A program made the position numbers and the translations under genes. Below are positions 37,087 to 47,908 of a stretch of 54,320 nt of DNA, one piece after another. The DNA comes from Magnetovibrio sp. Its GTDB lineage: Bacteria; Pseudomonadota; Alphaproteobacteria; Rhodospirillales_A; JABHCV01. The notes below the pieces were generated by a model. It saw only the letters and a program-made list of their open reading frames with translations, was not told the DNA's origin and did no database searches. Location: NCBI GenBank assembly GCA_002717285.1, contig PBDF01000007.1, positions 298,344-352,663 on the forward strand. Direction: 5' to 3'. The first letter of the stretch is position 1. Each line of letters begins with the position of its first letter.

Positions 37087-39933
37087 ATGGATAAATTATC
37101 TGTTCGCGGTGCACGTGAGCACAATCTTCAAAATATTGATGTAGACATCCCACGTGACAAGTTAATTGTCATAACTGGGCTTTCCGGGTCGGGAAAATCC
37201 TCTCTTGCTTTCGATACAATTTACGCAGAGGGGCAAAGGCGTTATGTGGAGAGCCTCTCTGCATATGCGCGACAGTTCCTGGAGCTGATGCAAAAGCCAG
37301 ACGTAGATCATATAGAGGGACTTAGTCCAGCTATTTCCATTGAACAAAAGACTACCTCTCGTAATCCACGCTCAACTGTTGGAACCGTAACAGAGATCTA
37401 TGACTATATGCGTCTTCTATTTGCACGTGTAGGCATCCCCCACTCACCTACCACAGGCAAACCAATAGTCAGCCAAACAGTAAGTCAGATGGTCGACAAA
37501 ATAATGGCTATGCAAGAAGGAACACGATTATATTTACTAGCTCCGATAGTTCGCGGCCGAAAGGGAGAGTATAAGCGTGAAATGCTTGACCTTGCCAAGC
37601 GCGGTTTCCAGAGAGTCAAAATTGATGGCGAGTTTTTTGATGTAGACGACGCCCCTAAATTAAACAAAAAAGTCAAACACGACATCGAAGTTGTAGTTGA
37701 TCGAATTGTTGTTCGGCCAGATGCAGAATCTCGCCTTGCTGATAGTCTTGAAACAACACTTGGAATTGCTGACGGGCTTGCTTTTGCCGAAAATGCCGAT
37801 ACTAAAGATCGCACTACATTCTCAGCTAAATTCGCCTGCCCTGTATCAGGTTTCTCTATCGATGAGATCGAACCACGTTTATTTTCTTTTAATAATCCAT
37901 TCGGGGCTTGCTCTGAATGTGACGGCCTAGGTACAGAAATGTATTTTGACCCTGAACTTATTATCCCAGATGATCGCCTTTCTCTTGCAGAAGGTGCAAT
38001 AGCTCCGTGGGCTAACTCTACCTCTCATTATTACCAACAAACGCTAGATAGCCTATCAACACATTTTGGGTTCAAATTATCAACCCCAATTAAAAAACTA
38101 AGAAGGAACCACATCGAATTAATCCTTTACGGAAGTGAAAACGAAGAAGTGACTATGACATACTACGACGGTCACAAATCCTACGACGTGAGCAAAGCTT
38201 TCGAAGGAGTTATTCCCAACATGGAACGACGCTGGCGTGAAACTGACTCATCTTGGGTACGTGATGAACTCAGCCGTTACCAAACTATCACCACCTGTCA
38301 TTCTTGCAAAGGCCACCGGCTCAAGGCTGAGGCCCTCGCAGTCATGGTCGCAGGATCAAATATTAGTGAAGTTGCTGACTTATCTATTGATGATGCAGCA
38401 AATTGGTTTAGAGACCTCAATAAGAAACTGAATAATAAGCAACAGCAAATTGCTGAACGAATTCTTAGAGAAATAAATGAACGTCTTGGTTTCTTGGTCA
38501 ATGTAGGATTGGAATACTTGACCATGTCCCGAAATTCCAGCACCCTCTCAGGTGGGGAAAGTCAGCGTATCCGTCTAGCCTCACAAATAGGGTCGGGTCT
38601 CACAGGTGTCCTTTATGTTCTTGATGAACCCTCTATTGGCCTGCACCAGCGTGATAATCAGCGCCTACTGGACACCCTTAAACATCTTCGAGATATAGGT
38701 AACACAGTAATTGTCGTTGAGCATGATGAGGATGCCATAAAAAGCGCAGATTACTTAATTGATATGGGTCCCGGTGCAGGTGCCAATGGGGGTAAGACTA
38801 TTGCAACTGGCACACCTGAGGAGGTTTTATCCAACCCTGCTAGCCTAACGGGTCAATACATGACAGGGCTCAAAGAAATTCCTGTGCCAAAAAAACGGAG
38901 GGTTTCTAAGAAAGGCCAAAAACTCTCCATAGTAGGTGCAAACGCTAATAACCTCGACAACGTAGATGTAGAATTTCCAATAGGCACATTTACCTGTGTA
39001 ACCGGTGTATCTGGTAGTGGTAAATCAACTCTAGTTATTGAAACTTTGTATCGTGCCCTTTCCCGTCGCCTGCACAAAGCACGAGCTCAAGCCGGCGAAC
39101 ACAAGAAAATCGAGGGAGTTGAATTAATTGATAAAATAATTGACATTGACCAGTCACCTATAGGCCGCACACCACGATCTAACCCAGCTACATACACGGG
39201 AGCATTCTCCCCAATTCGTGACTGGTTTGCAGCCTTACCAGAGTCAAAAACACGCGGCTATAAGCCGGGTCGTTTTTCATTCAATGTAAAGGGTGGATGC
39301 TGCGAGGCATGTCAAGGTGATGGTGTAATCAAAATAGAAATGCATTTTTTACCCGATGTTTACGTTCAGTGTGATGTGTGTCTTGGAAAACGCTATAATC
39401 GTGAAACATTGGAAATTCAATTTAAAGGGAAATCGATCGCCGACGTACTTGATATGACTATTGACGAGGGAGCTGAATTCTTCAAGGCCGTTCCATCCAT
39501 CCGCGATAAGATGCTAACGCTACAGAAGGTCGGCCTAGGGTACATTCATCTTGGGCAACAAGCGACAACTCTATCAGGCGGAGAGGCTCAGCGGATAAAG
39601 CTATCTAAGGAACTATCAAAACGAGCCACAGGCAAGACACTATATATTTTGGATGAACCAACTACTGGTTTACACTTTGCGGACGTAAAAAAGCTATTAG
39701 AAGTCTTACACACTCTTGTTGATACCGGCAATACAATAATTGTAATTGAGCACAATCTCGAAGTTATAAAAACCGCTGACTGGATCATTGATATTGGGCC
39801 CGGTGGCGGCACTAAAGGTGGCAAAATCGTTGCTACTGGAACACCAGAAACTATCTCCATGGTAAAAGAAAGCTATACTGGACAATACTTGATGCCATTT
39901 TTGAACAACACAAGAAAAAAAATGCAGGCTTAA
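37087..39933 (+). CDS. uvrA: UvrABC excinuclease subunit A
   Basis: Damage-sensing ATPase of nucleotide excision repair. The 948-aa protein has two ABC ATPase modules. Walker A motifs are [10 protein letters not shown] (31-40) and [10 protein letters not shown]; signature motifs are [12 protein letters not shown] and [12 protein letters not shown]; Walker B regions are [15 protein letters not shown] and [15 protein letters not shown]. Zinc-binding Cys pairs are [16 protein letters not shown] and [19 protein letters not shown]-box control is likely (36970-36984). Divergent from ssb. Stop TAA. Confidence 0.98.
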   Translation: MDKLSVRGAREHNLQNIDVDIPRDKLIVITGLSGSGKSSLAFDTIYAEGQRRYVESLSAYARQFLELMQKPDVDHIEGLSPAISIEQKTTSRNPRSTVGTVTEIYDYMRLLFARVGIPHSPTTGKPIVSQTVSQMVDKIMAMQEGTRLYLLAPIVRGRKGEYKREMLDLAKRGFQRVKIDGEFFDVDDAPKLNKKVKHDIEVVVDRIVVRPDAESRLADSLETTLGIADGLAFAENADTKDRTTFSAKFACPVSGFSIDEIEPRLFSFNNPFGACSECDGLGTEMYFDPELIIPDDRLSLAEGAIAPWANSTSHYYQQTLDSLSTHFGFKLSTPIKKLRRNHIELILYGSENEEVTMTYYDGHKSYDVSKAFEGVIPNMERRWRETDSSWVRDELSRYQTITTCHSCKGHRLKAEALAVMVAGSNISEVADLSIDDAANWFRDLNKKLNNKQQQIAERILREINERLGFLVNVGLEYLTMSRNSSTLSGGESQRIRLASQIGSGLTGVLYVLDEPSIGLHQRDNQRLLDTLKHLRDIGNTVIVVEHDEDAIKSADYLIDMGPGAGANGGKTIATGTPEEVLSNPASLTGQYMTGLKEIPVPKKRRVSKKGQKLSIVGANANNLDNVDVEFPIGTFTCVTGVSGSGKSTLVIETLYRALSRRLHKARAQAGEHKKIEGVELIDKIIDIDQSPIGRTPRSNPATYTGAFSPIRDWFAALPESKTRGYKPGRFSFNVKGGCCEACQGDGVIKIEMHFLPDVYVQCDVCLGKRYNRETLEIQFKGKSIADVLDMTIDEGAEFFKAVPSIRDKMLTLQKVGLGYIHLGQQATTLSGGEAQRIKLSKELSKRATGKTLYILDEPTTGLHFADVKKLLEVLHTLVDTGNTIIVIEHNLEVIKTADWIIDIGPGGGTKGGKIVATGTPETISMVKESYTGQYLMPFLNNTRKKMQA

Positions 39934-39972
39934 AATTGTACTCACAACAATCAAAACAGTTATAGTCCCCCA

Positions 39973-40899
39973 ATGAGTAATCTTATTACCATAAGCAATT
40001 TATCGAAAACTTACGCCGATGGTTATCAGGCTCTAAAAAATATCAATCTTAATATCCGCAAGGGTGAAATTCTTGCTCTTCTTGGGCCCAATGGAGCAGG
40101 AAAAACAACTTTAATCAGCATCATTTGCGGTATTGTCACGCCTAGTACAGGTAAAATTGAAGTTAACGGCTTTGATATTATTACAGATTTTCGCAAGACC
40201 CGCTCACAAATTGGCCTCGTACCTCAGGAACTTACCACTGATGCATTCGAAAGTGTGTTTAATACCGTCTCTTTTAGCCGTGGATTATTTGGCAAAAAAT
40301 CCAATCCTGCTCATATTGAAAATATACTTAAAGAATTATCTTTGTGGGAAAAAAAAAGTCAAAAGGTGATGGAGTTATCCGGCGGTATGAAACGTAGGTT
40401 ACTAATCGCCAAGGCATTATCACACGAGCCAAGTATTTTGTTTCTGGATGAGCCAACAGCTGGAGTAGATGTGAAGCTACGTCAGGACATGTGGAGATTA
40501 ATTGAAAAACTAAAAAAATCAGGTGTCACTATTATTTTGACTACACACTACATTGAAGAGGCTGAAGAAATTGCCGATCGTGTTGGTGTCATTAATAGAG
40601 GCAAAATTGTTGTTGTTGAGGAAAAGTCCGAATTAATGCGAAAGTTAGGGAAAAAACAACTTATACTGGAACTCTTCACAAAGTTGGAATTTGTTCCAAA
40701 ACAATTGGAACCCTTTAAACTCGAACTTGGAAAAGGTGGCTCTCAAATTATTTATACATATGATACTAAGGCGGAACGCACAGGGATTACAACTTTGCTT
40801 CGAGAACTCCGTAATGCAAATATAAAGTTCAAAGACCTCAGCACAACACAAAGCTCACTTGAAGATATTTTTATGGCAATGGTAATAGACAAAAAATGA
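39973..40899 (+). CDS. ABC-2 type exporter, ATP-binding protein (YadG-like)
   Basis: Energises the permease encoded by the next gene. The 308-aa protein has Walker [13 protein letters not shown] (37-48), signature [15 protein letters not shown], Walker [13 protein letters not shown] and the H-loop [16 protein letters not shown]-terminal extension of about 80 residues after the nucleotide-binding domain is typical of CcmA/DrrA-type ATPases. It resembles E. coli YadG. Substrate unknown. Stop overlaps the permease start (ATGA). It begins 39 bases after uvrA. Confidence 0.93.
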   Translation: MSNLITISNLSKTYADGYQALKNINLNIRKGEILALLGPNGAGKTTLISIICGIVTPSTGKIEVNGFDIITDFRKTRSQIGLVPQELTTDAFESVFNTVSFSRGLFGKKSNPAHIENILKELSLWEKKSQKVMELSGGMKRRLLIAKALSHEPSILFLDEPTAGVDVKLRQDMWRLIEKLKKSGVTIILTTHYIEEAEEIADRVGVINRGKIVVVEEKSELMRKLGKKQLILELFTKLEFVPKQLEPFKLELGKGGSQIIYTYDTKAERTGITTLLRELRNANIKFKDLSTTQSSLEDIFMAMVIDKK

Positions 40900-41657
40900 A
40901 TTTGTACGCAATTAAAGCTATTTATTTATTTGAGATGTCACGTACAATGAGAACACTATTACAAAGTGTTGTTTCGCCCGTGATATCAACATCTTTGTAT
41001 TTTGTAGTTTTCGGCTCAGCAATTGGCTCAAGAATTACAGAAGTAGAAGGCATCAGTTACGGCTCATTCATAGTACCCGGACTGATAATGTTATCTTTAA
41101 TTACACAAAGTCTCGCAAATGCCTCATTTGGAATTTATTTTCCAAAGTTTACGGGTACCATTTATGAAATTTTGTCAGCCCCGGTTTCTTATGTTGAAAT
41201 AATTATAGGATATGTTGGAGCGTCAGCTACCAAATCAATATTTCTTGGTTTGATTATTTTAGCTACTGCTGGGTTATTTGTTCAAATCCAAGTCTCTCAC
41301 CCCTACTGGATGATTCTGTTTCTGGTGCTGACTGCCCTTACATTTAGTCTGTTCGGTTTTATCATTGGTATTTGGGCTAATAATTTTGAAAAGCTTCAAA
41401 TTGTCCCACTTTTAATCGTCACGCCACTAGTTTTTTTAGGAGGAAGTTTTTATTCCATTAATATGCTACCACCACTTTGGCAAAATGTTAATTTATTCAA
41501 CCCAGTACTTTATCTAATAAGTGGCTTTCGCTGGAGTTTCTATGAAATTTCAGATGTCAGCATTACACTTAGCCTGTCTATGATCTTGGTTTTCTTGGTT
41601 CTTTGCCTTGCAACCGTGTGGTGGATTTTTAAAACGGGCTATCAGGTCAAGCAATAA
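40896..41657 (+). CDS. ABC-2 type exporter, permease (YadH-like)
   Basis: A 253-aa integral membrane protein with about six hydrophobic helices and the ABC-2 family signature near the C-terminal half ([34 protein letters not shown]). Early segments [30 protein letters not shown] and [16 protein letters not shown] fit the same family (YadH). Starts inside the stop of the ATPase gene, so the two are coupled. trmFO follows after 12 bases and may share the transcript. Stop TAA. Confidence 0.93.
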   Translation: MNLYAIKAIYLFEMSRTMRTLLQSVVSPVISTSLYFVVFGSAIGSRITEVEGISYGSFIVPGLIMLSLITQSLANASFGIYFPKFTGTIYEILSAPVSYVEIIIGYVGASATKSIFLGLIILATAGLFVQIQVSHPYWMILFLVLTALTFSLFGFIIGIWANNFEKLQIVPLLIVTPLVFLGGSFYSINMLPPLWQNVNLFNPVLYLISGFRWSFYEISDVSITLSLSMILVFLVLCLATVWWIFKTGYQVKQ

Positions 41658-41669
41658 CTAGAGTTTAGT

Positions 41670-43037
41670 ATGGTGAACAACAAAAACTTTAAACCTGTTC
41701 ATGTTATTGGTGGTGGACTTGCAGGGAGCGAAGCTTCTTGGCAGCTAGCTCAGCAAGGCGTTAGTGTCATACTACATGAAATGCGCCCACACCGTAAGAC
41801 CAATGCACATATTAGCGATAAGCTAGCGGAACTAGTCTGCTCCAACTCTTTTAGATCTGACGATCCTAACTTTAATGCGGTTGGCCTCTTGCACCAAGAA
41901 ATGCGCCGATTAGGTTCGTTAATCATGAAAGCTGCTGACGCTAACAAAATCCCAGCTGGTGGTGCACTTGCAGTCGACCGTAAAGCATTTTCTGGCGCTG
42001 TGCAGTCTGCTATTGAGAATGAACCTTTAATAAAAGTCCTTAGGGAGGAGGTTGAAGGCCCAATCCCAAAAGATTGGGACAAGGTAATTATTGCCAGCGG
42101 ACCTTTGACCTCAGAGCGACTTGCTAAAACAATATTCGAGCTGACGGGGAATGATGCTCTCTTCTTCTTTGACGCAATTGCACCCATCATTCATAAAGAC
42201 TCTATTAATTTTGATAAAGCTTGGTATCAATCACGCTATGATAAGGGAGAAGGTTCAGACTACATTAATTGCCCGCTAAATAGTGAACAATACGACTGTT
42301 TTATCGATGCTTTGCTTAACGGCAAAAAAACTGAACACAAAGACTGGGAGCAAACTCCATACTTCGAGAGTTGTTTGCCAATCGAAATAATGGCGGAACG
42401 AGGAAGACAGACACTTGCCTTTGGCCCTTTAAAACCCGTTGGGCTCACCAATCCAAAAAACCCAACTGTCAAGCCCCATGGCATCATCCAACTACGTCAA
42501 GACAACGCTCTCGGTACTTTGTGGAACATGGTCGGATTTCAAACCAAGTTGACTTACAGTGAACAAGTGCGAATTTTTAGAACAATACCTGGTCTAGAAA
42601 ATGCTGAATTTGCCCGTCTTGGCGGCTTGCATCGTAACACCTTCCTAAACGCTCCCAAGCTGCTTGATAAAACATTAGTCCTCAAGTCAGACCAACGTAT
42701 TCGTTTTGCAGGCCAAATTACTGGTTGCGAGGGTTATGTGGAAAGTGCCGCAATTGGTTTATTAACAGGGCGCTTTGCGGCAGCCGAACGCTGTGGAAGT
42801 TTCCCTTCCTTACCACCAGTAACTTCGTCGATTGGAGCTTTATTAAATCATATTACCAATGGTGCGGATGCAAATCACTACCAACCTATGAATGTTAACT
42901 TTGGACTGTTTCCGCCAATAGTTGATTCAAACGCCCCACAGCAAAAAGACAAACGATTAAAGGGCAAGGACCGAAAACAAGCAATGAGCGATCGTGCTCG
43001 GCAAGATTTCAACAGCTGGCTTGATGCACAATCTTAG
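41670..43037 (+). CDS. trmFO: tRNA (uracil-54-C5) methyltransferase, folate/FAD-dependent
   Basis: Makes m5U54 in the T loop of tRNA using methylene-THF and FADH2. The 455-aa protein has the GidA-like FAD motif [18 protein letters not shown] (10-27), the family sequences [35 protein letters not shown], and [21 protein letters not shown]. Identity is clear. Because tRNA U54 is handled by this enzyme, the TrmA-family gene at 49326-50597 more likely modifies rRNA. Its 3' end overlaps the convergent GNAT gene by 29 bases. Stop TAG. Confidence 0.96.
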   Translation: MVNNKNFKPVHVIGGGLAGSEASWQLAQQGVSVILHEMRPHRKTNAHISDKLAELVCSNSFRSDDPNFNAVGLLHQEMRRLGSLIMKAADANKIPAGGALAVDRKAFSGAVQSAIENEPLIKVLREEVEGPIPKDWDKVIIASGPLTSERLAKTIFELTGNDALFFFDAIAPIIHKDSINFDKAWYQSRYDKGEGSDYINCPLNSEQYDCFIDALLNGKKTEHKDWEQTPYFESCLPIEIMAERGRQTLAFGPLKPVGLTNPKNPTVKPHGIIQLRQDNALGTLWNMVGFQTKLTYSEQVRIFRTIPGLENAEFARLGGLHRNTFLNAPKLLDKTLVLKSDQRIRFAGQITGCEGYVESAAIGLLTGRFAAAERCGSFPSLPPVTSSIGALLNHITNGADANHYQPMNVNFGLFPPIVDSNAPQQKDKRLKGKDRKQAMSDRARQDFNSWLDAQS

Positions 43038-43551
43038 ATCCTGTAATACCTGCACGGTTGTGTTCTAGGGCTTTTACCGAGCCTGAAACATCTTGCAGTG
43101 CATTTTTTTTAAGCTCATGGACCAATAACCTAGAAGGACATTCACCAGGCATGTCTAAACCAAATGGACTAGCAAATTTGTACCCAAAACGTCTGTAGTA
43201 GGCTTCTTCACCAACCAACAATACCAACTTATAGCCCATTTGTGCAGCTTTAACGTGTCCCTGAAAAATCAAGTTCCGGCCAATGCCAAAGCTTCGCAAA
43301 TCAGGAGCAACTCCAAGAGGCCCCAATAATAAGGCAGGTGTTCTCTTGTGGCCAAGTGATATAGGCCAAAAACGAATGGTACCAACTAGCCTGTGGCCAC
43401 AGTGTGCTGAGAAAGAAAGACCCCTTACAGGAAGGTTGCCGCTTCTAAAAGCATATGAAGCTTTATTGTGTCTGGTGACTCCAAAAACATCGTCAAGAAG
43501 GGATTCTATAGTGGCTTTATCTTTAGAACGTTCTTGTAAAATGATGAACAT
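43009..43551 (-). CDS. GNAT family N-acetyltransferase (YhbS-like)
   Basis: A 180-aa protein of the Gcn5-related fold. The acetyl-CoA motif A reads [24 protein letters not shown] (V-x-P-x-x-x-x-x-G-I-G form), followed by [16 protein letters not shown], a sequence typical of the YhbS subgroup. The C-terminal Leu/His-rich stretch is short. ATG 43551 has AGGGGA upstream, which decides against the TTG at 43572. Substrate unknown. Convergent overlap with trmFO. Stop TGA. Confidence 0.87.
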   Translation of the reverse strand: MFIILQERSKDKATIESLLDDVFGVTRHNKASYAFRSGNLPVRGLSFSAHCGHRLVGTIRFWPISLGHKRTPALLLGPLGVAPDLRSFGIGRNLIFQGHVKAAQMGYKLVLLVGEEAYYRRFGYKFASPFGLDMPGECPSRLLVHELKKNALQDVSGSVKALEHNRAGITGSKIVHQASC

Positions 43552-43718
43552 GGCCCGATTTTCCCCTATCAAACTTACTCTTTATTGTATTGGAGCTATA
43601 TTGTGAGATACCAAAGCTCTTACAATGTAAAAAAAGGCAAAAAAAATTTTATCAGGTCATGCATTGTAGTTACAGATAATTTTACATTTGACTTGTAGAC
43701 AAATTAAAAAATATTCAT

Positions 43719-44756
43719 CTACGACAAAGATCTACGGTTGGCTTCGTTAGATGTCAAGGCTTCCCTACCAAGAACTGGATGCTTTGGATCGTTGTATCCT
43801 GGTGTTGAGGGGTGTCCGGCAGCAACCAACCCATCAATAAAAGCCTCGTCTTCAGCTGTGAATTTATGTCTTAAGACACCCAAGTAAGTTTTCCATTGAC
43901 TAAGCGTACGCGGGCCAGCAATTACAGAGCTAACAATACGATTATTGAGTACCCAGTTAACTGCAAAATCAACCGGCGTCATGTTTTTTTTTGCCGCAAA
44001 TTTTTTTATTTTTTGCGCGATAACAAGTGATTCCATACGCCACTCAGAGTTTAGCATACGCTGGTCTCCACGCCCAGCACGTGAATTTTTGTCAGGTTTT
44101 ACATTAGGGTCATATTTCCCAGTTAATACGCCACGTGCAAGTGGACTAAAAGGAACAACACCAATACCAAATGCTTTGCAAGCAGGAAGAATGTCCACTT
44201 CTGGCATACGGTTCATAGCGTTGTAATACGGTTGGCAGACAGTAGGCCTTGGCAAAGACAGAACATCACAAAGTCCGGCCATTTGAGCAATACGCCAACC
44301 TTTTAAATTTGACACTCCCCAGTGACAGATTTTTCCCGCCTGTATCAAATCGGCCATGGCACGCACAGGTTCCTCCGCAGGTGTTTCAGGATCATCTGCA
44401 TGCAGGTAATAAAGATCTATGTGATCCACCCCAAGACGTTTCAAGCTGTCATCGCAGGCCTTCATAATTCGTTTACGGCTTATTCCACGTTGAAGGATAC
44501 CTTCACCCATTGGATTACCAACTTTTGTTGCAAGCACCCAGTCATGTCTGTCTCGACGAATTGCCTTTCCAGTAATACGCTCTGAATCACCCATAGAATA
44601 CATATCGGCAGTATCAATAAAATTAACCCCAGCATCTCGAGCAGATGATACAATCTTAGACGACGTAGCTGGACTTGTTTGGTCACCGAACATCATTGTG
44701 CCAAGGCAGATCTTTGAGACATTTAAACCACTACTACCTAGTCTGGTATACTCCAT
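43719..44756 (-). CDS. Aldo/keto reductase
   Basis: NADPH-dependent oxidoreductase with a TIM barrel, 345 aa. Catalytic tetrad visible: Asp48 and Tyr53 (FIDTADMYS), Lys78 (LATKVGN), and His in LYYLHADDPET (about 119). GVSNLKGWRIAQM and PFSPLARGVLTGKY match the AKR type that includes YajO/MocA-like reductases. Substrate unknown. AGGGA precedes the ATG. Monocistronic by context, divergent from the ankyrin gene. Stop by TGA/TAA not decisive. Confidence 0.92.
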   Translation of the reverse strand: MEYTRLGSSGLNVSKICLGTMMFGDQTSPATSSKIVSSARDAGVNFIDTADMYSMGDSERITGKAIRRDRHDWVLATKVGNPMGEGILQRGISRKRIMKACDDSLKRLGVDHIDLYYLHADDPETPAEEPVRAMADLIQAGKICHWGVSNLKGWRIAQMAGLCDVLSLPRPTVCQPYYNAMNRMPEVDILPACKAFGIGVVPFSPLARGVLTGKYDPNVKPDKNSRAGRGDQRMLNSEWRMESLVIAQKIKKFAAKKNMTPVDFAVNWVLNNRIVSSVIAGPRTLSQWKTYLGVLRHKFTAEDEAFIDGLVAAGHPSTPGYNDPKHPVLGREALTSNEANRRSLS

Positions 44757-44851
44757 TTCAATTCCCTATTAATAACCCTTTATCTTTATCAAGTTTGATT
44801 TGGTATTGTTTATGTTAAAATTTAAAATAACTTAGGATTGCCGATAATTCC

Positions 44852-46150
44852 ATGAATCTTTTTTTTTCAATAATAATACATTTGGTACGGACACTTCTGG
44901 CTATTATAGTCCTGTGTTTAGCTCCTTATGGGGGAGCATTAAGCCAAGAGTTATCCCCTGCAACAAAAAAACTATTCGAAGCAATCGACAAAGGGGATTT
45001 GGGCCAGGTTAAATCCAGCATTGCCAATGGAGCTAATTACAGAGCAGTAAACTATTTGGGTATAACACCTGTTGATCTTGCCGTTGATAAAGGCCACGTG
45101 AAGATCATGCATTACTTACTTCATGTTGTTGAATCTCATAGGTTAAAGACAGAGCTACCTCTGCCCACAACATCAAAATTCAATACTCCAAAAAACCCAA
45201 AAACAGAATTGGCAGAACCTTTCCCTTCTTTCAATAACAAACTTAGCACCGTGGTTGAGGTTTACTCGCCCCCTCCTGATGCTGGTCCATGGTCTGCTAC
45301 AGTCGTTACTGCGGAACCGCCATCAAACATGCAGAAAGCTGAGGAAACTGATATTCGTGAAAAAAATAAATCAGCTTTAAAGAAAATTGCTCGCAGTTTT
45401 CCGCTTCGTAATCCGATACCGGCATTGACTAACAAATCAACAGAGAAGCTTAAATTTATAGATAGTAAAAATACTGTAAAAAAAGAAATTAAAAAAGGTA
45501 CTAGCCTGCGTGAGAAAGATCTGCCAGCTAAATCTTTAACCAAAAGCCTCTCGAAAAAGTCTTTTGAACGACTTGTAAGAAACAAGCCAAAAAGCGTTAT
45601 TTACAAAATTGGTCGATCAACCGTTTTGAACAAAGCTCCTCTCTCTATGGCCTCAACCGATACCTTTTATCAATCGTGCATAATCAAGAAATCAGGGACT
45701 CTAATTTTTTGCATAGAAAATCTGAATTGGCCGGATAAGATCCGAACCTTTTTTTCAACAGATAGAAACCTGCCAAAAAATACGCACACCATTGTAAGAT
45801 ACGATAGAGGTGCCGCAACTTATTTCCATACCTTATTTCCGTCCAAATCATACAACCAGATCATCAATTTTTTTACGCAGCGTTATGGAACCCCAACAAA
45901 AACACTCGAACGTTCGATTGCCCCACTAGCTAAAAAACGACGAGTCAACCCCACAGTAATGTGGCAAAGTATTTCGCCCGCAACCAAATTACTGACCACA
46001 CTTGAAGTTCGCATGTATGACGATAATCGAGGGGGTTTTCCAGATACTAAGCGAGGAGCGATATATTTGTATAACGAAAAGTCGCAAACTGTATTTCCAC
46101 ATGTATCTTTGGTCGAACTGATGCTCTTAAGAGCCAAAAGTAAGCTCTAA
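44852..46150 (+). CDS. Exported ankyrin-repeat protein with unrecognised C-terminal domain
   Basis: A 432-aa protein. Residues 1-31 form a signal peptide or anchor (VRTLLAIIVLCLAPYGGALSQ). Residues 36-92 hold about two ankyrin repeats (LFEAIDKGDLGQVKSSIANGAN; NYLGITPVDLAVDKGHVKIMHYLL). Residues 95-260 are a long low-complexity Lys/Ser/Pro linker. The C-terminal domain (about 270-430) looks folded: FYQSCIIKKSGTLIFCIENLNWPD, a conserved-looking pair of Cys, then QIINFFTQRYGTP and LLTTLEVRMYDD. I do not recognise that domain. Placement in the periplasm is inferred. Its last four bases overlap the convergent gene. Stop TAA. Confidence 0.8.
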   Translation: MNLFFSIIIHLVRTLLAIIVLCLAPYGGALSQELSPATKKLFEAIDKGDLGQVKSSIANGANYRAVNYLGITPVDLAVDKGHVKIMHYLLHVVESHRLKTELPLPTTSKFNTPKNPKTELAEPFPSFNNKLSTVVEVYSPPPDAGPWSATVVTAEPPSNMQKAEETDIREKNKSALKKIARSFPLRNPIPALTNKSTEKLKFIDSKNTVKKEIKKGTSLREKDLPAKSLTKSLSKKSFERLVRNKPKSVIYKIGRSTVLNKAPLSMASTDTFYQSCIIKKSGTLIFCIENLNWPDKIRTFFSTDRNLPKNTHTIVRYDRGAATYFHTLFPSKSYNQIINFFTQRYGTPTKTLERSIAPLAKKRRVNPTVMWQSISPATKLLTTLEVRMYDDNRGGFPDTKRGAIYLYNEKSQTVFPHVSLVELMLLRAKSKL

Positions 46151-46962
46151 TACCGCTTCCGAAGAGCTTTCCAGTAAAAGCTTAACAATCTGCCAACCCC
46201 TGGCCCCCTCAAATTAAAGACTTCAGGATCATAGCCACAGCGGATCAACTTTCGCAAATTATACTCAACCAGAGTAATTGGTAACATTACAGGCAATAAA
46301 GAATAGGGGACATGTTGCCGGACACTTCTTGCTTCATAAATACAACGCTCTGCTGCCTTTGCAACTGCAACTATGCCAGCGTCAGAGTTCATATTAGACG
46401 GTAAATAGCTGCGCCCCTGCGACTCATGAAATGGAATGGCACGAAGCAAGCCAACAAGAGCCCAAGCGGTTCCGGCATTACTGGCTGCATTTCGAACTTT
46501 CTTGTTTGGTTTATCAACGAGAACCTCAGCCATCAACTCATGCAAGGCACCTGATGTTCCTCTAGCGTAAATCTCAAGATCGTCAAGCGTGGCCGGACGA
46601 CTTCTTTTTAAATCAAAACTACGATTTACCAAAAAATGATCGAACAGACACTTAGAAAGACCACAAGTTTGTATTGCCGCAGACAAACCTAGTGCAACCG
46701 GATGCTCAGGCTTTTCTCCCTTGTAGATGGAAATTATGCTATCAGTCCACCATTGTATGCGAATTTCACCAAGCAGAGGTTCACTAACTAGTTCAGGAAT
46801 AATAGAAATTTCGTGATTAAACGCCAGTATGGCCAACAAAAGCTCACGTTTCTCGATAGGAGCCAACGAAATGCACATCATGCGATCTCGGTCATACTTG
46901 TAAACCAATTCACTACAAACTGATACCCATTGGTTTTTGTTCATGTGCAAATTCCAGTTCAT
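46147..46962 (-). CDS. NDUFAF6-like squalene/phytoene synthase family protein (probably non-catalytic)
   Basis: About 271 aa of the squalene/phytoene synthase fold. YDRDRMMCISLAPIEKRELLLA, LAFNHEISIIPELVSEPLLGEIRIQWW and LLRAIPFHESQGRSYLP line up with human NDUFAF6, a complex I assembly factor. The two Asp-rich motifs (DDxxD and DxxxD) that bind prenyl diphosphates are absent: FNHEI and RAIPFHES stand in their place. So terpene synthesis is unlikely and an assembly role for respiratory complex I is the better guess. ATG 46962 is a choice among several in-frame starts (46977, 46944); none has a strong ribosome site. Stop TAA. Confidence 0.8.
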   Translation of the reverse strand: MNWNLHMNKNQWVSVCSELVYKYDRDRMMCISLAPIEKRELLLAILAFNHEISIIPELVSEPLLGEIRIQWWTDSIISIYKGEKPEHPVALGLSAAIQTCGLSKCLFDHFLVNRSFDLKRSRPATLDDLEIYARGTSGALHELMAEVLVDKPNKKVRNAASNAGTAWALVGLLRAIPFHESQGRSYLPSNMNSDAGIVAVAKAAERCIYEARSVRQHVPYSLLPVMLPITLVEYNLRKLIRCGYDPEVFNLRGPGVGRLLSFYWKALRKRY

Positions 46963-47081
46963 GCTTGTCCATGACATGACACACAAAACACCGATTTCAA
47001 ATACATAAATAAGCTAAAGTTTTTGTAAGAAAAGAAAATCGTTTGTTACAAAAAATATAAAGTAAAAACACATAACATAAT

Positions 47082-47100
47082 GATAATGATTATCACTATC
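47082..47100. promoter_or_regulatory. Fur-type operator
   Basis: GATAATGATTATCACTATC matches the E. coli Fur consensus 19-mer (GATAATGATAATCATTATC) at 17 of 19 positions, one of the two differences being the symmetric centre. It lies between divergent genes, 119 bases before the PuuD-N-like gene and about 120 bases before the NDUFAF6-like gene. Site seen; control by Fur/Mur-type regulators inferred. Confidence 0.72.
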
Positions 47101-47219
47101 ATTGAATATATAAATTCATTAATTGAAACTATTGGAATTAATTTGCGTCATCTTGTAAAGTAGGAATAGAATCAGAACAAACTTCAGTAAACTCGAAATT
47201 TTTAAAGGGGAAAATTTTA

Positions 47220-47831
47220 ATGTCTGCCATTCTTACTGATCTAAAAAAAACAGTAATTGCTGGTCTCGTTTTAACTATTATCATGATTGCCGCAGTTGGC
47301 AGTATTACGGGTGATAGTTTTGTCGTTGATCATGTGTATACCGCCTTCTTAATTCGTTGGATACACGTCCTTTCTGGCGTTATGTGGATCGGCCTACTCT
47401 ATTACTTTAACTTTGTACAAATCCCTAATATGCCTAACATACCTGATGACCAGAAACCTGCCATTGGAAAGGTAATAGCACCAGCTGCACTCTTTTGGTT
47501 TCGTTGGGGAGCAATGGTAACAATTATTTCTGGGTTAATTCTGTCCCATTTGAACGGTTATTTGGTTGAAGCTCTTACACTAGGTGCTTCTGAGAATTTT
47601 GCCAATGCCAAAAATGTCGCTATTGGAATTGGCATGTGGTTAGGCATTATCATGTTTATCAACGTTTGGTTTGTAATATGGCCAAATCAGAAAAAAGCTC
47701 TCGGCATTGTCGATGCCTCTGCCGAACAAAAAGCAGCATCAGCGCGTACAGCAATGCTTTTTTCCCGCACTAACACATTGCTCTCCGTGCCTATGCTTTA
47801 TGCCATGGTTTCGGCTCAGAACATCTATTGA
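47220..47831 (+). CDS. PuuD-N-like (urate oxidase N-terminal domain) membrane protein
   Basis: A 203-aa protein with four to five hydrophobic helices (about 12-30, 40-62, 90-110, 130-150, 180-200). RWIHVLSGVMWIGLLYYFNFVQIP carries a His in the membrane, as in haem-binding helices of the family; the domain resembles the membrane half of urate hydroxylase PuuD. The soluble cytochrome c part of PuuD is absent, so urate oxidation is not a safe call. AAAGGGG lies 9 bases upstream. A near-consensus Fur box precedes it and a strong terminator follows, so it is a single-gene, probably iron-regulated unit. hemN comes next. Stop TGA. Confidence 0.8.
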   Translation: MSAILTDLKKTVIAGLVLTIIMIAAVGSITGDSFVVDHVYTAFLIRWIHVLSGVMWIGLLYYFNFVQIPNMPNIPDDQKPAIGKVIAPAALFWFRWGAMVTIISGLILSHLNGYLVEALTLGASENFANAKNVAIGIGMWLGIIMFINVWFVIWPNQKKALGIVDASAEQKAASARTAMLFSRTNTLLSVPMLYAMVSAQNIY

Positions 47832-47852
47832 GGCAAGTGCTCTCTTTTTAGG

Positions 47853-47884
47853 AAAAGTGGGGCCTTTTGGTCCCACTTTTTTTT
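47853..47884 (+). terminator. Strong rho-independent terminator after the PuuD-N-like gene
   Basis: AAAAGTGGGGCC (47853-47864), loop TTTT, GGTCCCACTTTT (47869-47880), continued to eight T. The 12-bp stem has one G-T pair. It is 21 bases after the stop codon and 24 before hemN, so hemN needs its own promoter or readthrough. Confidence 0.92.
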
Positions 47885-47908
47885 ACAGAATAGTTTATAG
47901 TTAATTTT

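Noticed and set aside
46147..46962. Annotation as phytoene or squalene synthase
   Set aside because: Both catalytic Asp-rich motifs are missing and no other carotenoid or hopanoid gene is nearby.
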